Source: Sphingobium lactosutens DS20 (GTDB lineage: Bacteria; Pseudomonadota; Alphaproteobacteria; Sphingomonadales; Sphingomonadaceae). Taken from it: a stretch of 64,000 bases of DNA. How positions within the stretch are numbered: the first letter of the stretch is position 1; each line of letters starts with the position of its first letter. The notes beneath the pieces were generated by a model, which was not told the origin of the DNA, ran no database searches, and saw nothing but the letters and a program-made list of their open reading frames with translations. The translations under genes and the position numbers were made by a program. Below are positions 48,799 through 58,268 of this stretch, piece by piece. Where the stretch lies: NCBI RefSeq assembly GCF_000445105.1, contig NZ_ATDP01000092.1:186001-250000 (forward strand), written 5' to 3'.

Positions 48799-50919
48799 AT
48801 GAAGAGGATTTTGACTTTGGTTTCCGCTGCCTTGCTGACCGGCGCGGGCGTGCCGCCCGCATCTACGCCCAACCCGTCGGATGACCCCTATATCTGGCTG
48901 GAGGACTGGACCGGCCCGCGCGCGATGCAATGGGTGGAGGCGGAGAATAAGGCGACGGAGGCCGCGTTTCAGAATGATCCGCGCTATGCCGGCTATTACG
49001 CGCAAGCGCTTGCCATCGCGTCAGCCAAGGACCGGATCGCGATGCCGATGCTGATCCATGGCCGCGTCTATAATTTCTGGCGCGATGCCGATCATCCCCA
49101 AGGCATCTGGCGCTGGACCAGCGAAGCCGATTATGCGCGCGAAGCGCCCAACTGGACCACCGTGCTGGACCTGGATGCCCTGTCGAAGGCGGACGGCAAG
49201 AAATGGGTGTGGAAGGGCGCGTCGATCCTCGACCCCGACGAACGGCTGGCGCTCGTCAACCTGTCGGATGGCGGCGAGGATGCGGTCAGCCTGCGCGAAT
49301 TCGATCTGGAGACGGGCCAATTCGTGGACGGCGGCTTTTCCATCCCGACGTCCAAGCAGAATGAGGCGTGGCTGGACCGCGACACCATCCTGATCGCGCG
49401 CGACTGGGGGGACGGCACCATGACCAAGTCGGGCTATCCCTTCGTGGTCAAGGCCCTGAAGCGCGGCGAACCGCTGTCGAGCGCGCGGGAAATCTATCGC
49501 GGGGCGCAAAGCGATCAGGTCGGCACCTTCCCCCTCATCCTGTCGGACGGGTCGGGCAATCGCGCCGCCTTCCTCTATCGCGGCGTTACTTTCTTTGGCA
49601 ACGAAACCTATCTGGTCGATGGCGCGCAGGTGAAGCGGTTGCCGCTGCCCGCAAAGAGCAATGTGCAGGGCATGGTGGATGGCCAGGTGCTCATCCAGAC
49701 CAGCGAAGCCTGGCAAAGCGGCGGCGTCAGCGTGCCTACGGGCGCGCTGGTCGCCGTGCCATTGAAGGCGCTGCAATCGGGCGAGACGCTCAAGCCGCAA
49801 ATCCTTTTCGCCCCATCCCCCCGCCAGTCGATCGACGGCGTAGCGGCGACGAAGAGCCATGTCATCCTGGCCTATAATGACAATGTGCGCGGCCGGGTGA
49901 TGGTGCTGACACAGGGCGCCGCGGGATGGACCAGCAAGGCGGTCGACCTGCCCGATAATGCCACCATCTCTATCGCTTCGGCCAGTGACAAGAGCGACAA
50001 GGCCTATCTGTCGGTCGCGGGTTTCCTGGCCCCCACGACGCTATGGGAAATGGATGCCGCCAACCCGGCCCCGCGCCAGGTGAAAGCCATGCCCGCCCGG
50101 TTCGATGCCGACGGCCTGGTGGTCGAACAGTTCGAGGCGACGTCGAGCGACGGCACGAAAATTCCCTATTTCATCGTCCACGCCAGGGACATGAAGAAGG
50201 ACGGATCGACGCCGACGATCATGACCGCCTATGGCGGCTTCGAGATTCCGATGACGCCAAGCTACGCCGCGATCACCGGCAAGCTATGGCTGGAGCGGGG
50301 CAACAGCTTCGTCCTTGCCAATATCCGCGGCGGCGGCGAGTTCGGCCCTGCCTGGCATGAGGCGGGCCTGAAGACCAGGCGGCAGATCATCTATGATGAT
50401 TTTGCGGCCGTGGCGCAGGATATTTTCGCGCGCAAACTGTCCAGCCCGGACAAATTCGGCATTTACGGCGGGTCGAATGGTGGCCTGCTGATGGGAGTCG
50501 AGTTCAACCAGCATCCCGACCTATGGAATGCGGTGGTGATCCAGGTGCCGCTGCTCGACATGATCCGTTACGAGCAGATCGCGGCCGGTGCGTCCTGGGT
50601 CGACGAATATGGCAGCGTCAGCGTGCCCGAGGAAAAGGCGTTCCTCCAGACGATTTCGCCCTATGCCAATATCCGAAAGGGCGTGGACTATCCCACGCCC
50701 TATATCTGGACCACGACCAAGGATGATCGGGTCGGCCCGCAACATGCCCGCAAATTTGCCGCGCGGCTCAAGGAATATGGCATTCCCTACCATTTCTACG
50801 AGGATACCGCCGGCGGCCATTCCGGTGACGCCGACATTGAACAGGGCGCGCGGTTGCAGGCGATGCAGATGGTCTATTTCAGCCAGCGGCTGGAGGGGAA
50901 GGCAGCCAGCGAGAAATAG
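48799..50919 (+). CDS. Prolyl oligopeptidase family serine peptidase (S9)
   Basis: A 706-residue enzyme with a signal peptide (RILTLVSAALLTGAGVPPAS). An N-terminal beta-propeller domain starts at DDPYIWLEDWTGPRAMQWV. The C-terminal alpha/beta hydrolase has nucleophile serine in GIYGGSNGGLLMGV, aspartate in TTKDDRVGPQHARKF and histidine in DTAGGHSGDAD. It is likely periplasmic and cleaves short proline-containing peptides. It is not obviously linked to its neighbours. Confidence 0.94.
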   Translation: MKRILTLVSAALLTGAGVPPASTPNPSDDPYIWLEDWTGPRAMQWVEAENKATEAAFQNDPRYAGYYAQALAIASAKDRIAMPMLIHGRVYNFWRDADHPQGIWRWTSEADYAREAPNWTTVLDLDALSKADGKKWVWKGASILDPDERLALVNLSDGGEDAVSLREFDLETGQFVDGGFSIPTSKQNEAWLDRDTILIARDWGDGTMTKSGYPFVVKALKRGEPLSSAREIYRGAQSDQVGTFPLILSDGSGNRAAFLYRGVTFFGNETYLVDGAQVKRLPLPAKSNVQGMVDGQVLIQTSEAWQSGGVSVPTGALVAVPLKALQSGETLKPQILFAPSPRQSIDGVAATKSHVILAYNDNVRGRVMVLTQGAAGWTSKAVDLPDNATISIASASDKSDKAYLSVAGFLAPTTLWEMDAANPAPRQVKAMPARFDADGLVVEQFEATSSDGTKIPYFIVHARDMKKDGSTPTIMTAYGGFEIPMTPSYAAITGKLWLERGNSFVLANIRGGGEFGPAWHEAGLKTRRQIIYDDFAAVAQDIFARKLSSPDKFGIYGGSNGGLLMGVEFNQHPDLWNAVVIQVPLLDMIRYEQIAAGASWVDEYGSVSVPEEKAFLQTISPYANIRKGVDYPTPYIWTTTKDDRVGPQHARKFAARLKEYGIPYHFYEDTAGGHSGDADIEQGARLQAMQMVYFSQRLEGKAASEK

Positions 50920-50924
50920 CGCGC

Positions 50925-51539
50925 TTAGTCGTTCCGGCCGATCCCCCGCTCGATCAACGCATTGGCGATGGCGGCGACCTCATCGGCCGGGCGGCTATCG
51001 TCCCACACGCCATAGCGCAGCCCAAGGAAGACGTTCATGCCCATGATCGCCCAGGCATGCACTTCCTCCACGTCCGGCCGCACATCGCCGCGCGCCGCCG
51101 CATTGGCAAGGCGCGCTGCCATGCGGCTGGCGGTATTTTCATAATGGGCGCGGTAGGCGGCCTGATCGACGAACTCCGCCTCGTCGATGATGCGGTAGAT
51201 TTCCTTGTGCGCCCGCGCGAACTCCAGGAAGCTCAACAGGCCGATGCGTTCCGCGTCGATGCCGTCGCGCGCCTGCGCGATCCGGGGTGAGACATAGTCG
51301 CGCACCTGACCCGACATGTCATTGACCAACGCGCGGAAAATATCGTCCTTGCTGTCGAAATAGGTGTAGAAACTGCCCAGCGCGCAGCCCGCCCGGCGGG
51401 TGATTCCGCTGATCGACCCGTCGTGAAATCCCTTCTCGCCAAATTCCGCCGCTGCGGCCGACAATAAGGCGCGTCGGGTGCGTTCGCCGCGCGCGGTGCG
51501 CGGAGCCTTGTCATCCTTCGCGGCGTCGCCTGCGCTCAT
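50925..51539 (-). CDS. TetR-family transcriptional regulator
   Basis: A 204-residue regulator. The N-terminal HTH is TRRALLSAAAAEFGEKGFHDGSISGITRRAGCALGSFYTYFDSKDDIFRAL. The ligand-binding part follows, of the TetR_C-type seen in fatty-acid and aromatic-compound regulators. It lies divergent to the TonB receptor gene across 158 nt with a clear palindromic operator. It is probably a repressor of the receptor and MFS genes. Confidence 0.93.
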   Translation of the reverse strand: MSAGDAAKDDKAPRTARGERTRRALLSAAAAEFGEKGFHDGSISGITRRAGCALGSFYTYFDSKDDIFRALVNDMSGQVRDYVSPRIAQARDGIDAERIGLLSFLEFARAHKEIYRIIDEAEFVDQAAYRAHYENTASRMAARLANAAARGDVRPDVEEVHAWAIMGMNVFLGLRYGVWDDSRPADEVAAIANALIERGIGRND

Positions 51540-51606
51540 CTGCCTCTCCCTCTCCTGTGTTCTTTTTGCCGCAGTTACGCCCCGCCGACAGACTCCTCCT
51601 TATTTG

Positions 51607-51628
51607 AAGTTGAAAGCTGGTTCAACTT
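51607..51628. promoter_or_regulatory. Candidate TetR operator
   Basis: AAGTTGAA (51607-51614) and TTCAACTT (51621-51628) form a perfect 8-bp inverted repeat with a 6-nt spacer, in the gap between the TetR gene and the TonB receptor gene. The size and symmetry suit a TetR dimer. Confidence 0.65.
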
Positions 51629-51697
51629 TCATTATCGAATCGGATCAAGGACGCGATCCGGCAGACCGGGCGCCCCATATTCAGGAGAGGAGTCCCC

Positions 51698-54052
51698 ATG
51701 AAGGCCCGTCAGACCATCCGCACATTCGCGCTCGCCTCTGCCGCCTGGAGCGGCCTCGCTGCCCTTCCCGCGCTGGCGCAGGACGCCGCGACGCCGCCCG
51801 CCGCCGCCAGCGAAGAGGACAGCGCCGCCATCGTCGTCACAGCCCGCCGGCGCGAGGAAACGCTGGTCAGCGTGCCGATCGCCGTCAGCGCCTTTTCCGG
51901 GGCGGCGCTGGAACGCAGCGGCGCGATCGACATTAGCGACCTCGCCAATGTGACGCCCAACACCACGCTGGAAGCATCGCGCGGCACCAATTCGACGCTG
52001 ACCGCCTTCATTCGCGGCGTGGGCCAGCAGGATCCGGTGTCCGGCTTCGAGCAGGGCGTCGGCATCTATCTGGATGATGTCTATCTCAACCGGCCGCAGG
52101 GCGCGCTGCTGGACATTTACGATGTCGAGCGGATCGAGGTGCTGCGCGGGCCGCAGGGCACGCTTTATGGTCGCAACACCATTGGCGGCGCGGTCAAATA
52201 TGTGACGCGGATGCTGCCGCAGGAATTTTCGCTCAAGGTGAAGGGGACCTATGGCAGCTATGACCAGGCCGATGGCATCATCAGCGCGTCTGCGCCGATC
52301 GGCGACCTGATCCGCGTCGGCGGCGCCTTCGCCCGCCTGTCGCGCGGCGGTTTTGGCAAGAACCTCACCACCGGCGAGGATAATTACAACAAGGATATCT
52401 GGGCCGGGCGCGCCACGTTCGAGATGGGCGGCTATGGCGAGCCGGTGCTGATGCGGATCACCGGCGACTATACCAAGGATAACAGCAATGCGCGCGGCGG
52501 CCACCGCCTGATCCCGGGGCAGGTTTCGGGCGCGCCGGTGCTGGACGATGTGTTCGACACACGCGGCGGCCTGGCCGACCCCAGGCAATATGTGAAGTCC
52601 TACGGGCTTTCGATGAATATTTCGGCCAAATTGTCCGACGCGGTGACGCTGCGCTCGATCAGCGCCTGGCGCAAGGATGACAGCGCATCGCCGATCGACT
52701 TCGACGCCCTGCCCGCTGTCGATGTCGACGTGCCCGCCTATTATTTCAACGAACAGCTCAGCCAGGAATTCCAGCTGCTCTACGACAACGGGCCGTTAAA
52801 GGGCATGGTCGGCTTCTATTATCTCGACGCCAGCGCAGACACTCAGTTCGACGTGCGCCTGTTCACCACGGTGCCGGGCCTCACCGCCTTCACCCAGGCC
52901 AATGTCGATACCGAAACATATGCGATTTTCGGCGACTTCACCTTCGACATTTCGCAGCAGCTGAGCGTGTCGGCGGGCGGGCGCTATACCTGGGACAAGC
53001 GCCGGGCCGACATTTTGCGGCAAAATTATCTGGGCGGCGGATCGCCCGTCTTTGGCGGGGCGGGCACGGCCTTTGGCGCACCCAGCACCAATTTCCGGGG
53101 CGAAAGCGAATTCAAGAAATTCACGCCGCGCCTGTCGGTCAGCTACAAGCCGACGCCAGACCATAATATCTATGCCAGCTGGTCCAAGGGGTTCAAGGGC
53201 GGCGGCTTCGACCCGCGCGGCGTGGGCGTCAACGCGCCGGACCTCAATGGCGACGGCATCCGCCAGGACAGCGAGGTCGCATCTTTCTTGGGCTTCGCGC
53301 CCGAGGAAGTCGACAGTTATGAAGTGGGGTATAAGGGCAATCTGATGGACGGCGCGCTCTATGTCGCGCTCGCCGGCTTCTATGCCGATTACAAGGATGT
53401 GCAGATCCCCGGATCGGTCGCCTGCGACGTGGGGGGCATCCCGTCCTTCTGCGGCGTCGTATCGAACGCAGGCAAGGCGACGTTCAAGGGCGTCGAGTTC
53501 GAAAGCAATGCGCGGCTGGGCCGCGACATGATGACGCCGGGCGACCGGCTGAACCTGCAGACCGCGATCGGGTTCATTGACGCGGAATATAAGGAATATA
53601 TCACCAATATCGGCGGCGTGCCGACTGACGTCGCACGATATCGCGAGGTGCAGAATACACCCAAATGGACGGCGAGCGGCACCTTGTCCTACCAGACGCC
53701 CGTGGGCGACGGCAGCCTCTACGCCGGGACCACCGTGTCGTGGCGGTCCAAGACCTATCAGTTCGAAATCCCCAACCCCTATATCGACCAGAAGGGCTAT
53801 GCGCTGTGGGACGCCAGCATCGTCTACACGGCGCCCAGCGACCGCTGGAGCATCGGCCTGCACGGCAAGAATATCCTGGACAAGGAATATAAGACGTCGG
53901 GCTACACCTTCGTCGTCGCCGATCCGACGACAGGCGCGATCGTCAACAATGCGGCCGGATTCCCGACCCCGTCGCTGGGCCGCGAAGGCACGCTGACCGC
54001 TTTCTACGGCAATCCGCGGCAGGTGTTCGTGACGGGATCGATCAAGTTCTGA
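51698..54052 (+). CDS. TonB-dependent outer-membrane receptor
   Basis: A 784-residue receptor. A signal peptide (TFALASAAWSGLAALPALAQ) is followed by the TonB box region AAIVVTARRREETLVSVPIAVSAFSG. The plug domain contains GSxLTAFIRGVGQQDPVSGFEQGVGIYLDDVYLNRPQG-type blocks and VEVLRGPQGTLYGRNTIGGAVK. The C-terminal barrel ends GNPRQVFVTGSIKF with terminal phenylalanine. It imports an unknown ligand across the outer membrane. The TetR gene and operator lie upstream; an MFS transporter gene follows after a repeat. Confidence 0.95.
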   Translation: MKARQTIRTFALASAAWSGLAALPALAQDAATPPAAASEEDSAAIVVTARRREETLVSVPIAVSAFSGAALERSGAIDISDLANVTPNTTLEASRGTNSTLTAFIRGVGQQDPVSGFEQGVGIYLDDVYLNRPQGALLDIYDVERIEVLRGPQGTLYGRNTIGGAVKYVTRMLPQEFSLKVKGTYGSYDQADGIISASAPIGDLIRVGGAFARLSRGGFGKNLTTGEDNYNKDIWAGRATFEMGGYGEPVLMRITGDYTKDNSNARGGHRLIPGQVSGAPVLDDVFDTRGGLADPRQYVKSYGLSMNISAKLSDAVTLRSISAWRKDDSASPIDFDALPAVDVDVPAYYFNEQLSQEFQLLYDNGPLKGMVGFYYLDASADTQFDVRLFTTVPGLTAFTQANVDTETYAIFGDFTFDISQQLSVSAGGRYTWDKRRADILRQNYLGGGSPVFGGAGTAFGAPSTNFRGESEFKKFTPRLSVSYKPTPDHNIYASWSKGFKGGGFDPRGVGVNAPDLNGDGIRQDSEVASFLGFAPEEVDSYEVGYKGNLMDGALYVALAGFYADYKDVQIPGSVACDVGGIPSFCGVVSNAGKATFKGVEFESNARLGRDMMTPGDRLNLQTAIGFIDAEYKEYITNIGGVPTDVARYREVQNTPKWTASGTLSYQTPVGDGSLYAGTTVSWRSKTYQFEIPNPYIDQKGYALWDASIVYTAPSDRWSIGLHGKNILDKEYKTSGYTFVVADPTTGAIVNNAAGFPTPSLGREGTLTAFYGNPRQVFVTGSIKF

Positions 54053-54079
54053 TCTGGCTTGATTGGCAAGTCGAAAATG

Positions 54080-54195
54080 TCCGTTCGGCCTGAGCAGAGG
54101 CTGGGCGTAGTCGAAGCCTCGTATCGAAGGAACAGGCGCATCCCTCCTTCGATACGCCATTTCGGCAGGCTCAATGGCTACTCAGGACGAACGGA
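54080..54195 (+). repeat. Palindromic repeat between TonB receptor and MFS genes
   Basis: Outer arms TCCGTTCG (54080-54087) and CGAACGGA (54188-54195) enclose an inner perfect 12-bp hairpin, CGTATCGAAGGA (54120-54131) with TCCTTCGATACG (54145-54156). The element ends directly at the upstream MFS ATG (54196). A closely related copy is at 57133-57249. Confidence 0.85.
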
Positions 54196-55464
54196 ATGAG
54201 AGTATGTGATCGCATGACCGAACAAACCGCATCCCCCCGATACCGCGCCGTCGTGCTGGCGATGCTGTTGCTGGTTTATACGTTCAACTTCCTCGATCGA
54301 CAGATTCTGGGCATATTGGCGGTGCCGATCAAGGCGGACCTGAAGCTCAGCGATACGCAGCTTGGCGCTTTGGGCGGCATCGCCTTCGCATTGCTCTATT
54401 CGACGCTGGCGATCCCGCTGGCGCTGCTGGCCGACCGGACCAGCCGCACCTGGGTCATCACCGTCAGCCTTGCCATCTGGAGCGGTTTTACGGCGCTGTG
54501 CGGCGTGGCGTCCAGCTTCGCGCAGATGTTCCTGTTCCGCATCGGCGTGGGCGTCGGTGAAGCGGGCGGGGTCGCGCCATCCTATGCGGTGATTTCCGAC
54601 TATTTCCCGCCGCATCAGCGCGCGCGGGCGCTGTCCATCTATTCGCTGGGCATCCCGCTGGGGTCGGCGGGCGGCGTGCTGCTGGGCGGCTACATCGCGC
54701 AGGTGGTCGAATGGCGCACCGCCTTCATCGTTGTGGGGCTGCTCGGCATCCTGATCGCGCCCGTCTTCCGCCTGGTCGTGCGCGAACCCGCCCGCCCGGT
54801 TCAGGCCGCCGACGCCGTGCCGGTCAGCGCCGTGTTCGGCATATTGGCGGCCAAGCGCGGCTTCTGGCTGCTGGCGCTGGGCGCGGCGTGCAGTTCGATG
54901 TGCGGTTATGGCGTCGCCTTCTGGCTGCCCAGCCTGCTAATGCGCAGTTTCGGCCTGGACCTGATGGGCGCGGGACAGTTTCTGGGCGGATTGCTGTTGA
55001 TCGGCGGGGTGGCCGGCGTCTTGCTCGGCGGTTTTCTGGGCGACCGGCTGGGCGGCCGCGACAAGGCCTATTATGCCTGGGTGCCGGCGGTCAGCTATGT
55101 GGTCGGTATGCCGCTGTTCGTGATCGGCGTGCTGTCCGACAGCGTCTCCTTTGCCTTTGCGCTGTTCCTGATCCCGCAGGCTTTGGTCTATATCTGGCTC
55201 GGTCCGGTGCTGACCGCGGTCCAGCACCTTGTCCCCGCGCATATGCGCGCGAGCGCGGCGGCAAGTTTCCTGCTCATCAACAACCTTGTCGGCCTGGGCC
55301 TGGGCAGCTGGGCGGTGGGCAGCCTGTCGGACGCGCTGACGCCGGCCTATGGGAATGAGGCGCTGCGCTACGCTATCGTTGCGGCGCTGGGCTTTTACCT
55401 GCTCGCCGGCCTGTTCATGGCGCTGGCGGGCAAGGCGTTGCGTCGCGACTGGGTGGCGGCGTAA
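54196..55464 (+). CDS. Spinster-type MFS transporter
   Basis: A 422-residue, twelve-helix transporter. YTFNFLDRQILGILAVPIKADLKLSDTQLGALGGIAFALLYSTLAIPLALLADRTSRTWV in the first part, in particular LNFLDRQILG-like and LADRTSR, is typical of spinster-family MFS members. GVGEAGGVAPSYAVISDYFPPHQRARALSIYSLG is motif-like too. The ATG at 54196 touches the end of a repeat; MTEQTASPRY at 54214 is an alternative start (416 aa). It likely moves the compound taken up by the TonB receptor through the inner membrane. Confidence 0.9.
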   Translation: MRVCDRMTEQTASPRYRAVVLAMLLLVYTFNFLDRQILGILAVPIKADLKLSDTQLGALGGIAFALLYSTLAIPLALLADRTSRTWVITVSLAIWSGFTALCGVASSFAQMFLFRIGVGVGEAGGVAPSYAVISDYFPPHQRARALSIYSLGIPLGSAGGVLLGGYIAQVVEWRTAFIVVGLLGILIAPVFRLVVREPARPVQAADAVPVSAVFGILAAKRGFWLLALGAACSSMCGYGVAFWLPSLLMRSFGLDLMGAGQFLGGLLLIGGVAGVLLGGFLGDRLGGRDKAYYAWVPAVSYVVGMPLFVIGVLSDSVSFAFALFLIPQALVYIWLGPVLTAVQHLVPAHMRASAAASFLLINNLVGLGLGSWAVGSLSDALTPAYGNEALRYAIVAALGFYLLAGLFMALAGKALRRDWVAA

Positions 55465-55532
55465 TCCCTCAAGAAACGGGAAACCCTGCAGGGACCGTTT
55501 CTCGACGTCGCTCGAAACGAACGGAGCGGACG

Positions 55533-57110
55533 TTATCGCTCCCTGGTGGCGCTGAACTTTACTTGGGGGTGGCGTTCCTGTTGGTAGCCGATGTCCCAGG
55601 CGCTCTTGGCCATGAAGACGAGGTTGCCGTCGCGATCCTTGGCCATGTTGGCGCCATTATAGGCGACCAGGTCCTTGATCGCGGCGTCGTCACCGCTGAT
55701 CCAGCGGGCGGTATCGAAGGGCGAAGGTTCAAGCCCCGCCGCGACCTTATATTCCGCCTCCAGTCGGGAGATCAGCACTTCGAGCTGAAGCTGGCCGACG
55801 ACGCCGACGATCCACTGGCTGCCGATTTCGGGGTAGAAAACCTGGATGACGCCCTCTTCGGAGAGGTCGTCCAATGCCTTGCGCAATTGCTTGGTCTTGG
55901 TCGGGTCCTTGAGCGCGACGCGGCGCAGGATTTCGGGCGCGAAATTGGGGAGGCCGGTGAAGCGCAGGCCCGGTTTTTCCGACAGCGTATCGCCCACGCG
56001 CAGCGCGCCATGATTGGGGATGCCGATGATGTCGCCGGGAAAGGCTTCGTCGGCCAGTTCGCGGTCCTGCGCGAAGAAGAGGATGGGCGAGTGGACGGCG
56101 AGCGGCTTGCCCGATCCTGAAGGGGTGAGCTTCATGCCGCGGCGGAACTTGCCCGAAACGAGGCGCATGAAGGCGATGCGATCGCGGTGCATCGGGTCCA
56201 TATTCGCCTGCACCTTGAAGATGAAGCCGGTGACTTCGCTCTGGTCGGGTTCGACGGCGGCGGGTTCGGCGGGCTGGGCGCGCGGCGGGGGAGCGTGCTG
56301 GCCGAGCGCGTCGATGAGTTCGGTGACGCCGAAGAGCTTGAGCGCCGACCCGAAATAAACAGGGGTCAGATCGCCCGCGCGATAGCGGTCGAGATCGAAT
56401 TCCGCATAGCCGCCCTGCGCCAGTTCGGCTTCCTCGCGCAGCCGTTCGAGGGCCTGTTCAGAGAGGAGTTCGCCAAGCTTCGGATCGTCGAGGCCCGAGA
56501 CATGCGCCTCCTTGCCTTCGAACTCGCGCGACGGGCCGGTGGGCTGGCGCAGGCGGTTGGTGGCAAAGTCGTAGATGCCTTCGAACTCGCCGCCCATGCC
56601 GGCGGGCCAGCTCATCGGGCAGACGTCGAGTTGCAGCTGGTCGGCGACCTCGTCCAGAAGGCCGAAGATTTCGCGGCCTTCGCGGTCGACCTTGTTGACG
56701 AAGGTGATGATGGGAACGTTGCGCAGGCGGCAGACCTCGAACAGCTTGCGCGTCTGCGGCTCGATGCCCTTGGCCGCGTCGATCACCATGACGGCGGAGT
56801 CAACGGCGGTCAGGGTTCGGTAGGTGTCCTCGGAAAAATCCTCGTGGCCGGGCGTGTCGAGCAGGTTGAAGGTGATCGTCTCGCCATCGCGCGTGCGCTC
56901 GAACGTCATGACCGAGGAGGTGACGGAAATGCCGCGCTGCTGCTCGATCTTCATCCAGTCGGAGCGGGCGCGGCGGTTGGCCCCGCGCGCCTTCACCTCA
57001 CCGGCAAGGTGGATCGCGCCCCCTTCCAGCAGCAGCTTTTCGGTGAGCGTGGTCTTGCCCGCGTCCGGGTGCGAGATGATGGCGAAGGTGCGGCGGGAGG
57101 GGATGGTCAT
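55533..57110 (-). CDS. prfC: Peptide chain release factor 3
   Basis: A 525-residue GTPase that recycles release factors 1 and 2 from the ribosome. The P-loop is ISHPDAGKTTLTEKLL; DTPGHEDFSEDTYRTL is G3 and FVNKVDREGRE is G4. EVKARGANRRARSDWMKIEQQRGISVTSSVMTFE is typical of RF3. The ATG at 57110 is chosen; a TTG five codons earlier is possible. Confidence 0.97.
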   Translation of the reverse strand: MTIPSRRTFAIISHPDAGKTTLTEKLLLEGGAIHLAGEVKARGANRRARSDWMKIEQQRGISVTSSVMTFERTRDGETITFNLLDTPGHEDFSEDTYRTLTAVDSAVMVIDAAKGIEPQTRKLFEVCRLRNVPIITFVNKVDREGREIFGLLDEVADQLQLDVCPMSWPAGMGGEFEGIYDFATNRLRQPTGPSREFEGKEAHVSGLDDPKLGELLSEQALERLREEAELAQGGYAEFDLDRYRAGDLTPVYFGSALKLFGVTELIDALGQHAPPPRAQPAEPAAVEPDQSEVTGFIFKVQANMDPMHRDRIAFMRLVSGKFRRGMKLTPSGSGKPLAVHSPILFFAQDRELADEAFPGDIIGIPNHGALRVGDTLSEKPGLRFTGLPNFAPEILRRVALKDPTKTKQLRKALDDLSEEGVIQVFYPEIGSQWIVGVVGQLQLEVLISRLEAEYKVAAGLEPSPFDTARWISGDDAAIKDLVAYNGANMAKDRDGNLVFMAKSAWDIGYQQERHPQVKFSATRER

Positions 57111-57132
57111 ATTCGGTCCAGACAAACAACAG

Positions 57133-57249
57133 CCGTTCGTGCTGCGTAGGGACTGAGCATGGCGAAGGCCCGTATCGAAGCATTCGTGCCCAGTCCGATC
57201 CTTCGATACGCCATTTCGGCTTCGCTCAATGGCTACTCAGGACGAACGG
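57133..57249 (-). repeat. Palindromic repeat between the epimerase gene and prfC
   Basis: Outer arms CCGTTCGT (57133-57140) and ACGAACGG (57242-57249) enclose CGTATCGAAG (57171-57180) paired with CTTCGATACG (57201-57210). The segment from CTTCGATACG to the right arm is almost the same as in the 54080-54195 copy, so both belong to one family. Confidence 0.85.
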
Positions 57250-57261
57250 AAACGGGGCTAT

Positions 57262-58176
57262 CTAGTCCGCAACAAGCGTCACGTCCATGCGGAAGCTGCG
57301 GCTGTCGCCCGGCAGCAGCGCCATGATGCCGGGCTTGTCCCACACATCGCCGTCAAAGCCCACCGGATCGGCCATGCCGGCCCAGGGTTCGACGCACAGA
57401 TAATGGGCGCCGGGCTTTTGCCAGAGGCCAAGCCAGGGCGTGTCGGGGAAGTCGATTTTGAGGTGCGGTTGGCCCGGCACGCCCCAGGTGAGCGAGCGGC
57501 TGGCAAGATCGTCCCAGATCAGCGCGTCACCTTCAAACATGGCATAAGTGGGAGCGAGCGTGTCGCCTTCGACCGGTGAGGCTTGGCTGTCCCGCGCGAT
57601 GAGGCCGGGTTCTGCCCCCACACGGCGGATCGGCGCCGGCTCAGGCTTTTCGAAGACGATGCGGTGATCCTCCACCGCGCCGCCAAAGGGAAGCGGCCAG
57701 GCGAAGGCCGGGTGATAGCCGAAGGAAAAGGGCATGCGCGCTTCGCCGCGATTGCCGACGGTCGCGGTCATGCGCAAGGTTGCGCCTTCGATCGCGAAAC
57801 GCATGTCGAGGCGGAAGTCGAACGGATAGAGGGTGCGCGTCGCCGCGTCCGCTTCGAGCCGCAGCAGCACATGATCGGCCGCCTGCTCTTCCAGCGCGAA
57901 ACATTCGCGACGCGCAAAGCCATGTTGGGGCATGGGAAATGCGTGGCCGCCCAGACGGTAGACATCCTCGCGCGAGCGCCCGACGAAGGGAAAGAGCAGC
58001 GGCGCATGCCCCGTCCACCAGCGTGGGTCGGCGTCGGTCATCATCTCGCGACCCTGCGGGTCCGTGAGCGACCAGAGTTCCGCCCCCACAGGGTCAATCT
58101 GCGCGGTCAGCGACGCTGAACGTATGACGAAGCGATTTTCGGGCAAGCGGGCCTCCGGCAATGACAGGACGCGCAT
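57262..58176 (-). CDS. Aldose 1-epimerase family protein
   Basis: A 304-residue beta-sandwich protein of the galactose mutarotase superfamily. Features are GAELWSLTDPQGREMM, LLFPFVGRSREDVYRLGGHAFPMPQHGFARRECF with the catalytic histidine, and FSFGYHPAFAWPLPFGGAVED. The end CVEPWAGMADPVGFDGDVWDKPGIMALLPGDSRSF is also typical. The pattern is nearer the YeaD/YihR or LACX type than GalM, so it may act on phosphorylated or unusual hexoses. Confidence 0.9.
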   Translation of the reverse strand: MRVLSLPEARLPENRFVIRSASLTAQIDPVGAELWSLTDPQGREMMTDADPRWWTGHAPLLFPFVGRSREDVYRLGGHAFPMPQHGFARRECFALEEQAADHVLLRLEADAATRTLYPFDFRLDMRFAIEGATLRMTATVGNRGEARMPFSFGYHPAFAWPLPFGGAVEDHRIVFEKPEPAPIRRVGAEPGLIARDSQASPVEGDTLAPTYAMFEGDALIWDDLASRSLTWGVPGQPHLKIDFPDTPWLGLWQKPGAHYLCVEPWAGMADPVGFDGDVWDKPGIMALLPGDSRSFRMDVTLVAD

Positions 58177-58268
58177 ATCAATGCGCCGCCCACCTGTCTG
58201 CCATCATGTCGTTTCGCTTCTGGAACCAGAGGGGTTCATCGCCGGTTCTGCAGCCGGAGGATCGAACA

